Shown: piece by piece, positions 1-10,332 of the stretch | Layout of the letters: each line of letters starts with the position of its first letter | Numbering within the stretch: position 1 is the stretch's first letter | Origin: Thinopyrum elongatum | Lineage: Eukaryota > Streptophyta > Magnoliopsida > Poales > Poaceae | Direction: 5' to 3' | NCBI GenBank assembly: GCA_011799875.1 | Contig: JAAAXO010000338.1 | Coordinates: 759,937 to 823,936 of the forward strand | DNA: 64,000 nt | Position numbers and translations under genes: made by a program | Notes under the pieces: model-generated | Databases searched by the model: none | What the model was told of the DNA's origin: nothing | What the model saw: the letters and a program-made list of their open reading frames with translations, nothing else

Positions 1-185
1 CAGGAGATAGACCCTCGGGGTCAGGTTGATTGTGCTCCGGCGTGGTCAATAACCTCTCGGAGTTGGTTTAGCGATTGCTAAGGCGCGACGTCCTCGCACG
101 TTCGTAGTCGGATCATCAAAGTCTACTCCACCAAAAACGATAGATATCATCTCATCGAAAGATCGGGACACCCTCGCCTCTATCA
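1..185 (+). repeat. Family A LTR, 3' part (R-U5), cut by window start
   Basis: Matches the last 185 bp of the full LTR at 41652-42573 and ends in the canonical CTCTATCA, followed by a primer-binding site. It carries the sub-variant bases (CTCGGGGTC, TAGATATC) also seen at 14208-14727, 20664-21655 and 41652-42573. Confidence 0.93.
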
Positions 186-187
186 AG

Positions 188-199
188 TGGTATCAGATT
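188..199 (+). other. Primer-binding site, initiator tRNA-Met type
   Basis: TGGTATCAGATT lies two bases after the LTR end. The first ten bases are complementary to the 3' end of plant initiator tRNA-Met. Confidence 0.85.
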
Positions 200-510
200 C
201 CCAGGTTGCTCGGTGAGATTTACAGTTTTTCGTAGTTTAGATCGAGTCTGTTCTTCATACCTACAGTCCAGGAAAAAGCCAAAAAAAAAATTTAGGGTTA
301 GTTCATCATATCCGAACCAATCTGAGCCTTTGCATAATCTTTTTAGGGTTTTTGCTTTGTTGAATTTGCGGTTGCATCGTCGTGTCAAGTTGCTGGTCTT
401 AGCGTCTAGTTCTTTAGAGTTTTGAGTTCTGTTCACAAGTTGTCACGCCGCCGCCGCACCATCATCATCGCCCCTACCATATACCACCACAGCTTATCTG
501 CTATTTCTCT

Positions 511-582
511 GAGTCCATATACCACCACCGATCCGAGTCCATATACCACCACCGATCCGAGTCCATATACCACCACCAATCC
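511..582 (+). repeat. 24-bp tandem repeat, three units
   Basis: Three units beginning GAGTCCATATACCACCACC, followed by a decayed fourth. The same array occurs near 3682-3753, 5110-5181 and, inverted, 13801-13881. Shorter versions are at about 15950-16005 and 55570-55625, so unit number varies between copies. Confidence 0.85.
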
Positions 583-963
583 GAGCCCACATATACTACC
601 GTCATATACCATCACCAGTCCGAGTTCCACCAGATTCATCTCTGCCACCAGTCCTAGTCCGAGTCCAGTATTTATTCCTTTATTTTAGAGTTCCAGATCA
701 CGCAATACTACGAGTCGTGAACAAGTCGGATTCCCCAATTTTCGTGCTACCCGCAGAAGAAAAATAGTTCCAGTTTCAAAAAAAAAACTAAGTCTGGAAA
801 ATTCTGGCTAGGCAGTTTTTAGATCATTTGTAGACTTTTTCGAAAAAAAAATTGTTGCGGAGCAAAAAAAAAAGAGGAAAAAAAAGTGCAAAAAAAAAAA
901 GAAAAAAATTCAGAGTGTGCTCCTCCCTTGTTTACGTGCAGCGCCGTGATTTTTGTTAGTGTT

Positions 964-1227
964 CTAGGCTCGCGTCTCTAGCACGGTCTAGCCTAGGACC
1001 AGCACAGTACCGTCGTTGAGAGTTTATTCAACATTGCATCTCTGAATTGATTATTGCTGACCCTTTTTGCTACCATATCATAAGCCTTCCCAGCTCGACA
1101 TACATCTACATCGTGTGTTTGACACCACCTGGCAATCGCTCTGTCCAAGCTCTGAGAGTTTTGACTACAAAGGTTGCCGATCACCACCTGCTGCTGGGTA
1201 AGAACTGGTAAGAATTTGAGATTTGCT
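964..1227 (+). promoter_or_regulatory. Leader block conserved between families A and B
   Basis: About 260 bp that align with the family B leader (47957-48223) while the rest of the two leaders differs. It begins CTAGGCTCGCGTCTCTAG, contains GGTCTAGCCTAGGACC (985-1000; complementary GGTC/GACC ends around the palindrome CCTAGG) and ends near a GGTAAGAAC motif. Sharing between a protein-coding and a pol-less element suggests a cis signal such as packaging or dimerisation. That role is inference. Confidence 0.5.
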
Positions 1228-1310
1228 TGACGGATTTGTGACACCACACCACCACCACTTTCTAGTAGTCTGTAGGATCATATTCTTGTGTGTTTCTATT
1301 GCTGCTAACC

Positions 1311-2741
1311 ATGGCAGGATCACAAGCCGACGAGATTGACTGGGAGAACATGACGAACAAGGAGTTGCATGATAAATTTCAGCAAATCATGAGTGGCCAG
1401 GTGGGAGATGTGCTAAACAGATTTGAAGAGGCCATGGAGAAGATAGATGGCATGGAGAAGTCGTTCGAGACAAAGCTGGATAACAAGTTTAATGAATTGC
1501 TCACGCGTCTTCCCCAACCACCACCGGCTGCACCTGTCGCACCTCTGCAACGACAACAACAACGCCCCCTTCCAAATCAGTTCGGACGAGCGAAGCGTGT
1601 TCCTCTTGAGGATGGCCAAACTTCTGGTGCTGCTGTACCTACTGTTGATGCTTCTTTGGCTCCTGCTCCTGCTGCTGCTGGTGCCGAGGAGGAGGATGAT
1701 TACGCGGGCGATTATGAGGATGAGGTTGATCAAAATCATAACTACGTGCAACCACCAGCACCAGGTCGTCCACATGCAAATAATCGCAATGGTAGGTCTG
1801 CACCACCACTTCAGGTACGAGATCATGACCATCTTCCTAAATTAAAATTGAATATTCCACCATTCGAGGGTAGATATGTTCCTGATATATATCTTACTTG
1901 GGAGTTAGAAACTGAACAACGTTTTACATGTTTACAATATCGCGAGGAACGACGTGTTGCTGCTGCTGTTTGTGCTTTCACTAGTTTTGCATGTGTATGG
2001 TGGTCTGAACATTGTAGATTATATCCTATTCCAGCTACGTGGGCTGCTTTGAAAACTGCTATGCGTACTCGTTGGGTTCCACCATATTATCAACGTGAAT
2101 TACTTCAAAAATTGCAGCGCTTAAGACAAGGAAAAAATTCTGTAGAAGAATATTATCAGGAATTACAAACTGGCATGATTAGATGTGGTATTGTTGAGGA
2201 GAATGAAGTTATGCTTGCACGTTTCATGGGTGGATTAAATAGAGAGATTCAGACCATTCTAGAGTATAAGGAGTATAATAATATCACTCGTTTATTCCAT
2301 CTTGCTTGTAAAGCTGAACGTGAAGTGCAGGATCGACAGGCATTGGCGCGAACTAATTTTTCTGCAGGTCGATCTTCATCATGGACACCGCGTGCCTCCT
2401 CTACTCCCACACGTCCTACTGCGGCACCACTGACTTCAGCCGCCAATTCCAACCGAGTTACACCCACAGCCCCTGCTTCTATACATACTGGACCAATTAC
2501 TAGAGCTCGCGCACGCCAATTAAATTATCAGGTACTTTCGTTTCTTGGTAATGATTCTAAAGTTCATGAGAATATGATGCTGCCTAAATTGGATACATTT
2601 GTTTTGCTTACAAATGAAGGCCCTAGCTTGGACAAGAAAGAGGAACCTTGGAGCAAGTTCAAGCATGGAGATGATGGCATGCACAAGGGGAACAAGAACG
2701 GAGTTACAAGTGATGATTTCAGGACTTTGAAGCCACCATAA
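1311..2741 (+). CDS. Truncated gag fused in frame to the LTR-encoded tail
   Basis: ATG at 1311 in the context AACCATGG is chosen over upstream non-ATG codons; the same start is kept in every family A copy. Residues about 1-180 are a charged, Pro/Gln/Ala-rich N-terminus with an acidic stretch. Residues about 180-345 are the retrotransposon gag capsid domain (landmarks [38 protein letters not shown]). The frame leaves gag at 2456, before the CCHC knuckle, and enters the LTR about 22 bp inside its start, still in frame, ending at TAA 2739-2741 after the motif [14 protein letters not shown]. Protease and pol are absent. The product, if made, would be a capsid fragment with a basic tail. One base (G, 2457) is shared at the junction, so this is an illegitimate join and not an LTR-terminus join. 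Confidence 0.8.
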   Translation: MAGSQADEIDWENMTNKELHDKFQQIMSGQVGDVLNRFEEAMEKIDGMEKSFETKLDNKFNELLTRLPQPPPAAPVAPLQRQQQRPLPNQFGRAKRVPLEDGQTSGAAVPTVDASLAPAPAAAGAEEEDDYAGDYEDEVDQNHNYVQPPAPGRPHANNRNGRSAPPLQVRDHDHLPKLKLNIPPFEGRYVPDIYLTWELETEQRFTCLQYREERRVAAAVCAFTSFACVWWSEHCRLYPIPATWAALKTAMRTRWVPPYYQRELLQKLQRLRQGKNSVEEYYQELQTGMIRCGIVEENEVMLARFMGGLNREIQTILEYKEYNNITRLFHLACKAEREVQDRQALARTNFSAGRSSSWTPRASSTPTRPTAAPLTSAANSNRVTPTAPASIHTGPITRARARQLNYQVLSFLGNDSKVHENMMLPKLDTFVLLTNEGPSLDKKEEPWSKFKHGDDGMHKGNKNGVTSDDFRTLKPP

Positions 2742-3356
2742 TGAGTGCAGGAAGCCTTGGACGAAATATACAAGATGTCACTTCATAAATTTCGTCCAGA
2801 GGCTATTATAGGTGCTGCGTCACCTTATTATTGGGCCAGGCCCATGTAATTTCGAAATACTTGAGTATAGGCTGTTTTTAGAGTCCGTATATGTGGGGAA
2901 ACAAGAGATAGGGTTGGTTTCGGACCCCTCCTTCAAGGGCCACGAAATCCCCTCCTCTTCCTCCATATATACAGCCCTTAGGGCACCGTTTAGACTTTGG
3001 GTTTTGTTTAGATTAAAAGTTCGCCATAGCTGCAACTTCGCGTACTTCGTTTGTGTTCAACGACCAGACCAAGACGTCACAGAACCCCGCCTTGATCAAT
3101 AAAGCTTTCATCTTATATTCGCAATATCCAGATTGCAAATCTTAGTTTCTTGCTTGTTCTTCGTTTGCTTGCAGGAGATAGACCCTCGTGGTCAGGTTGA
3201 TTGTGCTCCGGCGTGGTCAATAACCTCTCGGAGTTGGTTTAGCGATTGCTAAGGCGCGACGTCCTCGCACGTTCGTAGTCGGATCGTCAAAGTCTACTCC
3301 ACCAAAAACGATAGCTATCATCTCATCGAAAGATCGGGACACCCTCGCCTCTATCA
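2457..3356 (+). repeat. Family A LTR (U3A/R-U5A), first 22 bp missing
   Basis: Ends exactly at CTCTATCA and is followed by a new primer-binding site, so it serves both as 3' LTR of the gag copy on its left and 5' LTR of the leader copy on its right. TATA box at about 2965-2972; AATAAA at 3099-3104. Confidence 0.9.
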
Positions 3357-3863
3357 AGTGGTATCAGATTCCCAGGTTGCTCGGTGAGATTTACAGTTTT
3401 TCGTAGTTTAGATCGAGTCTGTTCTTCATACCTACAGTCCAGGAAAAAGCCAAAAAAAAAATTTAGGGTTAGTTCATCATATCCGAACCAATCTGAGCCT
3501 TTGCATAATCTTTTTAGGGTTTTTGTTTTGTTGAATTTGCGGTTGCATCGTCGTGTCAAGTTGCTGGTCTTAGCGTCTAGTTCTTTAGAGTTTCGAGTTC
3601 TGTTCACAAGTTGTCACGCCGCCGCCGCACCATCATCATCGCCCCTACCATATACCACCACAGCTTATCTGCTATTTCTCTGAGTCCATATACCACCACC
3701 GATCCGAGTCCATATACCACCACCGATCCGAGTCCATATACCACCACCAATCCGAGCCCACATATACTACCGTCATATACCATCACCAGTCCGAGTTCCA
3801 CCAGATTCATCTCTGCCACCAGTCCTAGTCCGAGTCCAGTATTTATTCCTTTATTTTAGAGTT
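3357..3863 (+). other. Truncated family A leader between two LTRs
   Basis: Primer-binding site and 24-bp repeats are present. The leader then stops after TTTTAGAGTT and the next LTR starts immediately. No gag or polypurine tract remains, so this LTR-leader-LTR unit (2457-4785) is entirely non-coding. Confidence 0.9.
3359..3370 (+). other. Primer-binding site, initiator tRNA-Met type
   Basis: TGGTATCAGATT, two bases after the LTR end. Confidence 0.85.
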
Positions 3864-4785
3864 TGATGAGGACATCAATACCATTGTTACACCCACAGCC
3901 CCTGCTTCTATACATACTGGACCAATTACTAGAGCTCGCGCACGCCAATTAAATTATCAGGTACTTTCGTTTCTTGGTAATGATTCTAAAGTTCATGAGA
4001 ATATGATGCTGCCTAAATTGGATACATTTGTTTTGCTTACAAATGAAGGCCCTAGCTTGGACAAGAAAGAGGAACCTTGGAGCAAGTTCAAGCATGGAGA
4101 TGATGGCATGCACAAGGGGAACAAGAATGGAGTTACAAGTGATGATTTCAGGACTTTGAAGCCACCATAATGAGTGCAGGAAGCCTTGGACGAAATATAC
4201 AAGATGTCACTTCATAAATTTCGTCCAGAGGCTATTATAGGTGCTGCGTCACCTTATTATTGGGCCAGGCCCATGTAATTTCGAAATACTTGAGTATAGG
4301 CTGTTTTTAGAGTCCGTATGTGTGGGGAAACAAGAGATAGGGTTGGTTTCGGACCCCTCCTTCAAGGGCCACGAAATCCCCTCCTCTTCCTCCATATATA
4401 CAGCCCTTAGGGCACCGTTTAGACTTTGGGTTTTGTTTAGATTAAAAGTTCGCCATAGCTGCAACTTCGCGTACTTCGTTTGTGTTCAACGACCAGACCA
4501 AGACGTCACAGAACCCCACCTTGATCAATAAAGCTTTCATCTTATATTCGCAATATCCAGATTGCAAATCTTAGTTTCTTGCTTGTTCTTCGTTTGCTTG
4601 CAGGAGATAGACCCTCGTGGTCAGGTTGATTGTGCTCCGGCGTGGTCAATAACCTCTCGGAGTTGGTTTAGCGATTGCTAAGGCGCGACGTCCTCGCACG
4701 TTCGTAGTCAGATCGTCAAAGTCTACTCCACAAAAAACGATAGCTATCATCTCATCGAAAGATCGGGACACCCTCGCCTCTATCA
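3864..4785 (+). repeat. Complete family A LTR, 922 bp
   Basis: TGATGAGGACATC to CTCTATCA. The left end abuts truncated leader, the right end a leader. Contains the LTR-encoded pol tail frame, open from the LTR start to TAA at 4168-4170. Confidence 0.95.
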
Positions 4786-5909
4786 AGTGGCATCAGATTC
4801 CCAGGTTGCTCGGTGAGATTTACAGTTTTTCGTAGTTTAGATCGAGTCTGTTCTTCATACCTACAGTCCAGGAAAAAGCCAAAAAAAAATTTAGGGTTAG
4901 TTCATCATATCCGAACCAATCTGAGCCTTTGCATAATCTTTTTAGGGTTTTTGCTTTGTTGAATTTGCGGTTGCATCGTCGTGTCAAGTTGCTGGTCTTA
5001 GCGTCTAGTTCTTTAGAGTTTTGAGTTCTGTTCACAAGTTGTCACGCCGCCGCCGCACCATCATCATCGCCCCTACCATATACCACCACAGCTTATCTGC
5101 TATTTCTCTGAGTCCATATACCACCACCGATCCGAGTCCATATACCACCACCGATCCGAGTCCATATACCACCACCAATCCGAGCCCACATATACTACCG
5201 TCATATACCATCACCAGTCCGAGTTCCACCAGATTCATCTCTGCCACCAGTCCTAGTCCGAGTCCAGTATTTATTCCTTTATTTTAGAGTTCCAGATCAC
5301 GCAATACTACGAGTCGTGAACAAGTCGGATTCCCCAATTTTCGTGCTACCCGCAGAAGAAAAATAGTTCCAGTTTCAAAAAAAAAACTAAGTCTGGAAAA
5401 TTCTGGCTAGGCAGTTTTTAGATCATTTGTAGACTTTTTCGAAAAAAAAATTGTTGCGGAGCAAAAAAAAAAGAGGAAAAAAAAGTGCAAAAAAAAAAAG
5501 AAAAAAATTCAGAGTGTGCTCCTCCCTTGTTTACGTGCAGCGCCGTGATTTTTGTTAGTGTTCTAGGCTCGCGTCTCTAGCACGGTCTAGCCTAGGACCA
5601 GCACAGTACCGTCGTTGAGAGTTTATTCAACATTGCATCTCTGAATTGATTATTGCTGACCCTTTTTGCTACCATATCATAAGCCTTCCCAGCTCGACAT
5701 ACATCTACATCGTGTGTTTGACACCACCTGGCAATCGCTCTGTCCAAGCTCTGAGAGTTTTGACTACAAAGGTTGCCGATCACCACCTGCTGCTGGGTAA
5801 GAACTGGTAAGAATTTGAGATTTGCTTGACGGATTTGTGACACCACACCACCACCACTTTCTAGTAGTCTGTAGGATCATATTCTTGTGTGTTTCTATTG
5901 CTGCTAACC
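4786..5909 (+). other. Family A leader, full length
   Basis: Same organisation as 186-1310: 24-bp repeats at 5110-5181, A-rich tracts about 5375-5508, conserved block about 5563-5826. Confidence 0.85.
4788..4799 (+). other. Primer-binding site with a mismatch
   Basis: Reads TGGCATCAGATT; the fourth base is changed from T to C, which weakens pairing with the tRNA primer. Confidence 0.75.
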
Positions 5910-7715
5910 ATGGCAGGATCACAAGCCGACGAGATTGACTGGGAGAACATGACGAACAAGGAGTTGCATGATAAATTTCAGCAAATCATGAGTGGCCAGG
6001 TGGGAGATGTGCTAAACAGATTTGAAGAGGCCATGGAGAAGATAGATGGCATGGAGAAGTCGTTCGAGACAAAGCTGGATAACAAGTTTAATGAATTGCT
6101 CACGCGTCTTCCCCAACCACCACCGGCTGCACCTGTCGCACCTCTGCAACGACAACAACAACGCCCCCTTCCAAATCAGTTCGGACGAGCGAAGCGTGTT
6201 CCTCTTGAGGATGGCCAAACTTCTGGTGCTGCTGTACCTACTGTTGATGCTTCTTTGGCTCCTGCTCCTGCTGCTGCTGGTGCCGAGGAGGAGGATGATT
6301 ACGCGGGCGATTATGAGGATGAGGTTGATCAAAATCATAACTACGTGCAACCACCAGCACCAGGTCGTCCACATGCAAATAATCGCAATGGTAGGTCTGC
6401 ACCACCACTTCAGGTACGAGATCATGACCATCTTGCTAAATTAAAATTGAATATTCCACCATTCGAGGGTAGATATGTTCCTGATATATATCTTACTTGG
6501 GAGTTAGAAACTGAACAACGTTTTACATGTTTACAATATCCCGAGGAACGACGTGTTGCTGCTGCTGTTTGTGCTTTCACTAGTTTTGCATGTGTATGGT
6601 GGTCTGAACATTGTAAATTATATCCTATTCCAGCTACGTGGGCTGCTTTGAAAACTGCTATGCGTACTCGTTGGGTTCCACCATATTATCAACGTGAATT
6701 ACTTCAAAAATTGCAGCGCTTAAGACAAGGAAAAAATTCTGTAGAAGAATATTATCAGGAATTACAAACTGGCATGATTAGATGTGGTATTGTTGAGGAG
6801 AATGAAGCTATGCTTGCACGTTTCATGGGTGGATTAAATAGAGAGATTCAGACCATTCTAGAGTATAAGGAGTATAATAATATCACTCGTTTATTCCATC
6901 TTGCTTGTAAAGCTGAACGTGAAGTGCAGGATCGACAGGCATTGGCGCGAACTAATTTTTCTGCAGGTCGATCTTCATCATGGACACCGCGTGCCTCCTC
7001 TACTCCCACACGTCCTACTGCGGCACCACTGACTTCAGCCGCCAATTCCAACTGAGATACAAGAAAACAGGCACCACCACCAGCCAAGAGTACACCTTCT
7101 GGGCCTGCCCAGAGCTCTTCTTCATCTATGGCATCAACAGGGCACACACATGATATTATTTGTCGTCGTTGTAAGGGAAGAGGTCATTATGCGAGAGAAT
7201 GCCAATCTCCGCGTGTTATGATTGCTACTGAGGATGGTGGGTATGAGTCCGCTAGTGATTATGATGAGGAGACTTTGGCTCTTATTACAAGTGAAGAACA
7301 CGGTGGAGATGATTCTGATCATGAGACGCAATACATGGCTCCTGAAGACGCTGACAGGTATGAATGTTTAGTTGCTCAATGTGTTTTGAGTGTGCAGGTC
7401 ACACAAGCTGATGAGGACATCAATACCATTGTTACACCCACAGCCCCTGCTTCTATACATACTGGACCAATTACTAGAGCTCGCGCACGTCAATTAAAAT
7501 ATCAGGTACTTTCGTTTCTTGGTAATGATTCTAAAGTTCATGAGAATATGATGCTGCCTAAATTGGATACATTTGTTTTGCTTACAAATGAAGGGCCTAG
7601 CTTGGACAAGAAAGAGGAACCTTGGAGCAAGTTCAAGCATGGAGATGATGGCATGCACAAGGGGAACAAGAACGGAGTTACAAGTGATGATTTCAGGACT
7701 TTGAAGCCACCATAA
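5910..7715 (+). pseudogene. gag with premature stop, fused to LTR tail
   Basis: Starts at ATG 5910 and carries the complete capsid domain. An in-frame TGA at 7053-7055 replaces the CGA (Arg) found in other copies, a C-to-T change at a CpG. Beyond the stop the same frame stays open. A 6-bp in-frame deletion removes one Pro and one Ser, the CCHC knuckle [14 protein letters not shown] is intact (about 7158-7199), and the acidic region that follows runs to 7408. There the frame passes directly into the LTR start and ends at TAA 7713-7715. Protease, RT and integrase are missing. At best a capsid without the knuckle could be made. Confidence 0.85.
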
Positions 7716-8331
7716 TGAGTGCAGGAAGCCTTGGACGAAATATACAAGATGTCACTTCATAAATTTCGTCCAGAGGCTATTATAGGTGCTGCGTCACCTT
7801 ATTATTGGGCCAGGCCCATGTAATTTCGAAATACTTGAGTATAGGCTGTTTTTAGAGTCCGTATGTGTGGGGAAACAAGAGATAGGGTTGGTTTCGGACC
7901 CCTCCTTCAAGGGCCACGAAATCCCCTCCTCTTCCTCCATATATACAGCCCTTAGGGCACCGTTTAGACTTTGGGGTTTCGTTTAGATTAAAAGTTCGCC
8001 ATAGCTGCAACTTCGCGTACTTCGTTTGTGTTCAACGACCAGACCAAGACGTCACAGAACCCCACCTTGATCAATAAAGCTTTCATCTTATATTCGCAAT
8101 ATCCAGATTGCAAATCTTAGTTTCTTGCTTGTTCTTCGTTTGCTTGCAGGAGATAGACCCTCGTGGTCAGGTTGATTGTGCTCCGGCGTGGTCAATAACC
8201 TCTCGGAGGTGGTTTAGCGATTGCTAAGGCGCGACGTCCTCGCACGTTCGTAGTCGGATCGTCAAAGTCTACTCCACCAAAAACGATAGCTATCATCTCA
8301 TCGAAAGATCGGGACACCCTCGCCTCTATCA
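7409..8331 (+). repeat. Complete family A LTR, 923 bp
   Basis: Exact TGATGAGG start joined to gag codons (VTQA). Exact CTCTATCA end joined to antisense family B leader. Last LTR of the (+) chain that begins at 1. Confidence 0.95.
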
Positions 8332-9420
8332 CCGGACTAGAGACGCGAGCCTAGAATACTAATGAGGTCACGGCGTAGCACAACTAGCATCAATAAAGGA
8401 TATGAAGTAGCTCTGGACAGCAAGATATAAGTGAAGATCACAATGGCAGTAAAGATAATGATGAGAAACAACTACCAAATAGCATATACCAACAATTCTC
8501 TCTCCAACTTTACTCTATAAAAGTTTGTGCCAATTTTATGATAATTTTTGTCCAGAATGGCTCTGACTTAAGCTTTCAAACGCAAAAAGAATCACTAAAT
8601 TCCGAGTTGATATGAGGAGTCAAAAAATTCTAAAACTGGCCTGAAAAACTGGAACAAGCTGTGTTCGCGAACTTCGGAGGGCAAAAAGACCTATTTAGAA
8701 GCCGATTTTGAGGTGTCAAATATTGAACTAGCTTCTGAAACTATTTAGATGCGGCTCATCACTAGCTTTAATTTGAGTACTCACGGAGCCAAAACAGACT
8801 TCGTACGAAATAGATATGCCTGTTTTACTGAACACTGCGCAAAACAGTTTCCAATCCGAATTCAGCTACGAGATTGAGTCTAGATAGATCCGAATTTTGT
8901 TTTTTTTTTCTTCTCTCTTTTTTTTTCTCACACTTTTTTTCTTTTTCTTTCTCTCTTTTTTTTCTCTGACTTTTTTTTTAACTTTTTTTTCTCTCTTTTT
9001 TCTCTCTCCCTTTTTCCAAGACAAACTAGATAAGATGTAGATTGGATCAAGCACAGATGTGAACGACCTCAACTATGATCATGACAATGAATGGTGGGTA
9101 GCACGATTTGGAAATTGATGGATGGGATGGTGGACAGCGGAAGGAATAACGATGCAGCGGCGGCGTGACTAATGTGAACAGAACTCGAAACTCTAAACGA
9201 ACTAGACACTAAGACCAGCAACTCGACACGACGATGTAACCGATAATTCAACTATGCAAGCAATGAAAAGAAAATTGCAAAGGCTCAGACTGGCTTGGAC
9301 AAAGGATGAATAGATCTAACTTTTTTTTGTGGCTTTTTTTTTGGACAATAGGTAAGAAAATAAATCTAATCTAGGGAAAACTGGAAATTCTCACCGAGCA
9401 ACCTGAAAACTGATACCACT
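8332..9420 (-). other. Family B leader, 5' portion
   Basis: Reads on the minus strand from the LTR at 9421 leftwards. It includes a long pyrimidine tract on the plus strand (about 8898-9017), with A/G-rich runs on the transcribed strand. It is cut inside the block conserved between the A and B leaders, at CTCTAGTCCGG, where the (+) LTR ending at 8331 is attached. Low-complexity open frames here are not credible genes. Confidence 0.8.
9407..9418 (-). other. Primer-binding site, family B variant
   Basis: TGGTATCAGTTT on the minus strand, nine bases matching the initiator tRNA-Met 3' end. Confidence 0.8.
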
Positions 9421-10332
9421 TGATAGAGGCGGGGGTGTCCCGATCTTTCGATGAGATGATAGCTATCGATTTGGTGGAGTCGACTTTGACGATCCGACTA
9501 CAAACGTGCACGACGTTGCGCCTTAGCAATCGCTAAACCAATCTCCCGAGGTTACTGACGATGCTGAAAGCACGATCAGCCTGACCACGAAGGTCTATTC
9601 CTGCACGCAATCGAAGAACAAGCAAGAATATGATAATGCAATCTGAATATTGCGAATATAGATGAAGTATTGATAAAGGTGGGGATCCGAAAGCGGTCTT
9701 GGTCTGGTCGTTGGACACAAACAAAGTACACAAAGTTGCAATGGCTAACTTTTAACTAAACAAATCCCAAAGTCTAAACGGTGCCCTAAGGGCTGTATAT
9801 ATGGAGGAAGAGGAGGGGATTTCGTGGCCCTTGAAGGAGGGGTCCGAAACCAACCCTATCTCTTGTTTCCCCACACATACGGACTCTAAAAACAGCCTAT
9901 ACTCAAGTATTTCGAAATTACATGGGCCTGGCCCAATAATAAGGTGACGCAGCACCTATAATAGCCTCTGGACGAAATTTATGAAGTGACATCTTGTATA
10001 TTTCGTCCAAGGCTTCCTGCACTCATTATGGTGGCTTCAAAGTCCTGAAATCATCACTTGTAACTCCGTTCTTGTTCCCCTTGTGCATGCCATCATCTCC
10101 ATGCTTGAACTTGCTCCAAGGTTCCTCTTTCTTGTCCAAGCTAGGGCCTTCATTTGTAAGCAAAACAAATGTATCCAATTTAGGCAGCATCATATTCTCT
10201 TGAACTTTAGAATCATTACCAAGAAACGAAAGTACCTGATAATTTAATTGGCGTGCGCGAGCTCTAGTAATTGGTCCAGTATGTATAGAAGCAGGGGTTG
10301 TGGGTGTAACAATGGTATTGATGTCCTCATCA
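9421..10332 (-). repeat. Hybrid LTR U3A/R-U5B, 912 bp
   Basis: The U3 half (right side) is family A. The R-U5 half carries family B markers (ATCGATTTGGTGGAGTCGAC, CTGCACGCAATCG) and a family B primer-binding site follows. The switch falls just after the TATA region. Confidence 0.92.

Larger units (their letters stand above)
186..1310 (+). other. Family A untranslated leader
   Basis: Full-length leader between LTR and gag ATG, about 1.1 kb. In order it holds the primer-binding site, a 24-bp tandem repeat (511-582), A-rich tracts (about 775-910) and a block shared with the family B leader (964-1227). Short open frames exist here (for example 422-688) but they consist of the tandem repeat and show no coding signature. 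GGTAAGAACTGGTAAG near 1197-1212 resembles a splice donor; whether it is used cannot be seen. Confidence 0.85.

Noticed and set aside
188..199. Possible tRNA gene at TGGTATCAGA
   Set aside because: Only the complement of a tRNA 3' end, located right after an LTR; no cloverleaf.
511..582. Regularly repeated 24-bp units suggesting a CRISPR-like array
   Set aside because: Units are directly adjacent without unique spacers, and lie in a plant retrotransposon leader.
422..688. Leader ORF of 88 codons rich in Ser/Pro/Tyr/Thr (also at 3611, 5021, 13705, 15851)
   Set aside because: It is the translation of the 24-bp tandem repeat and varies with repeat number; no independent coding evidence.
1197..1212. 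Spliced leader intron starting at the GGTAAGAACTGGTAAG motif
   Set aside because: The donor-like motif is conserved in A and B, but no convincing branch point and acceptor could be fixed before the gag ATG; kept only as a note in the leader entry.
1413..1832. Antisense 139-codon frame opposite gag, with an overlapping 132-codon frame, repeated in every gag copy
   Set aside because: A shadow of the biased gag codons; no conserved features beyond those of gag itself.
2564..2773. 69-codon and 96-codon frames in every LTR (antisense U3 and sense U3-R)
   Set aside because: The antisense frame mirrors the coding pol tail, and the sense frame spans TATA and R without a plausible context.
8332..9251. 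Lys/Arg/Glu-rich frames in B leaders (also 47305, 52240, 63031)
   Set aside because: Translations of A/G-rich simple sequence; not conserved as proteins.
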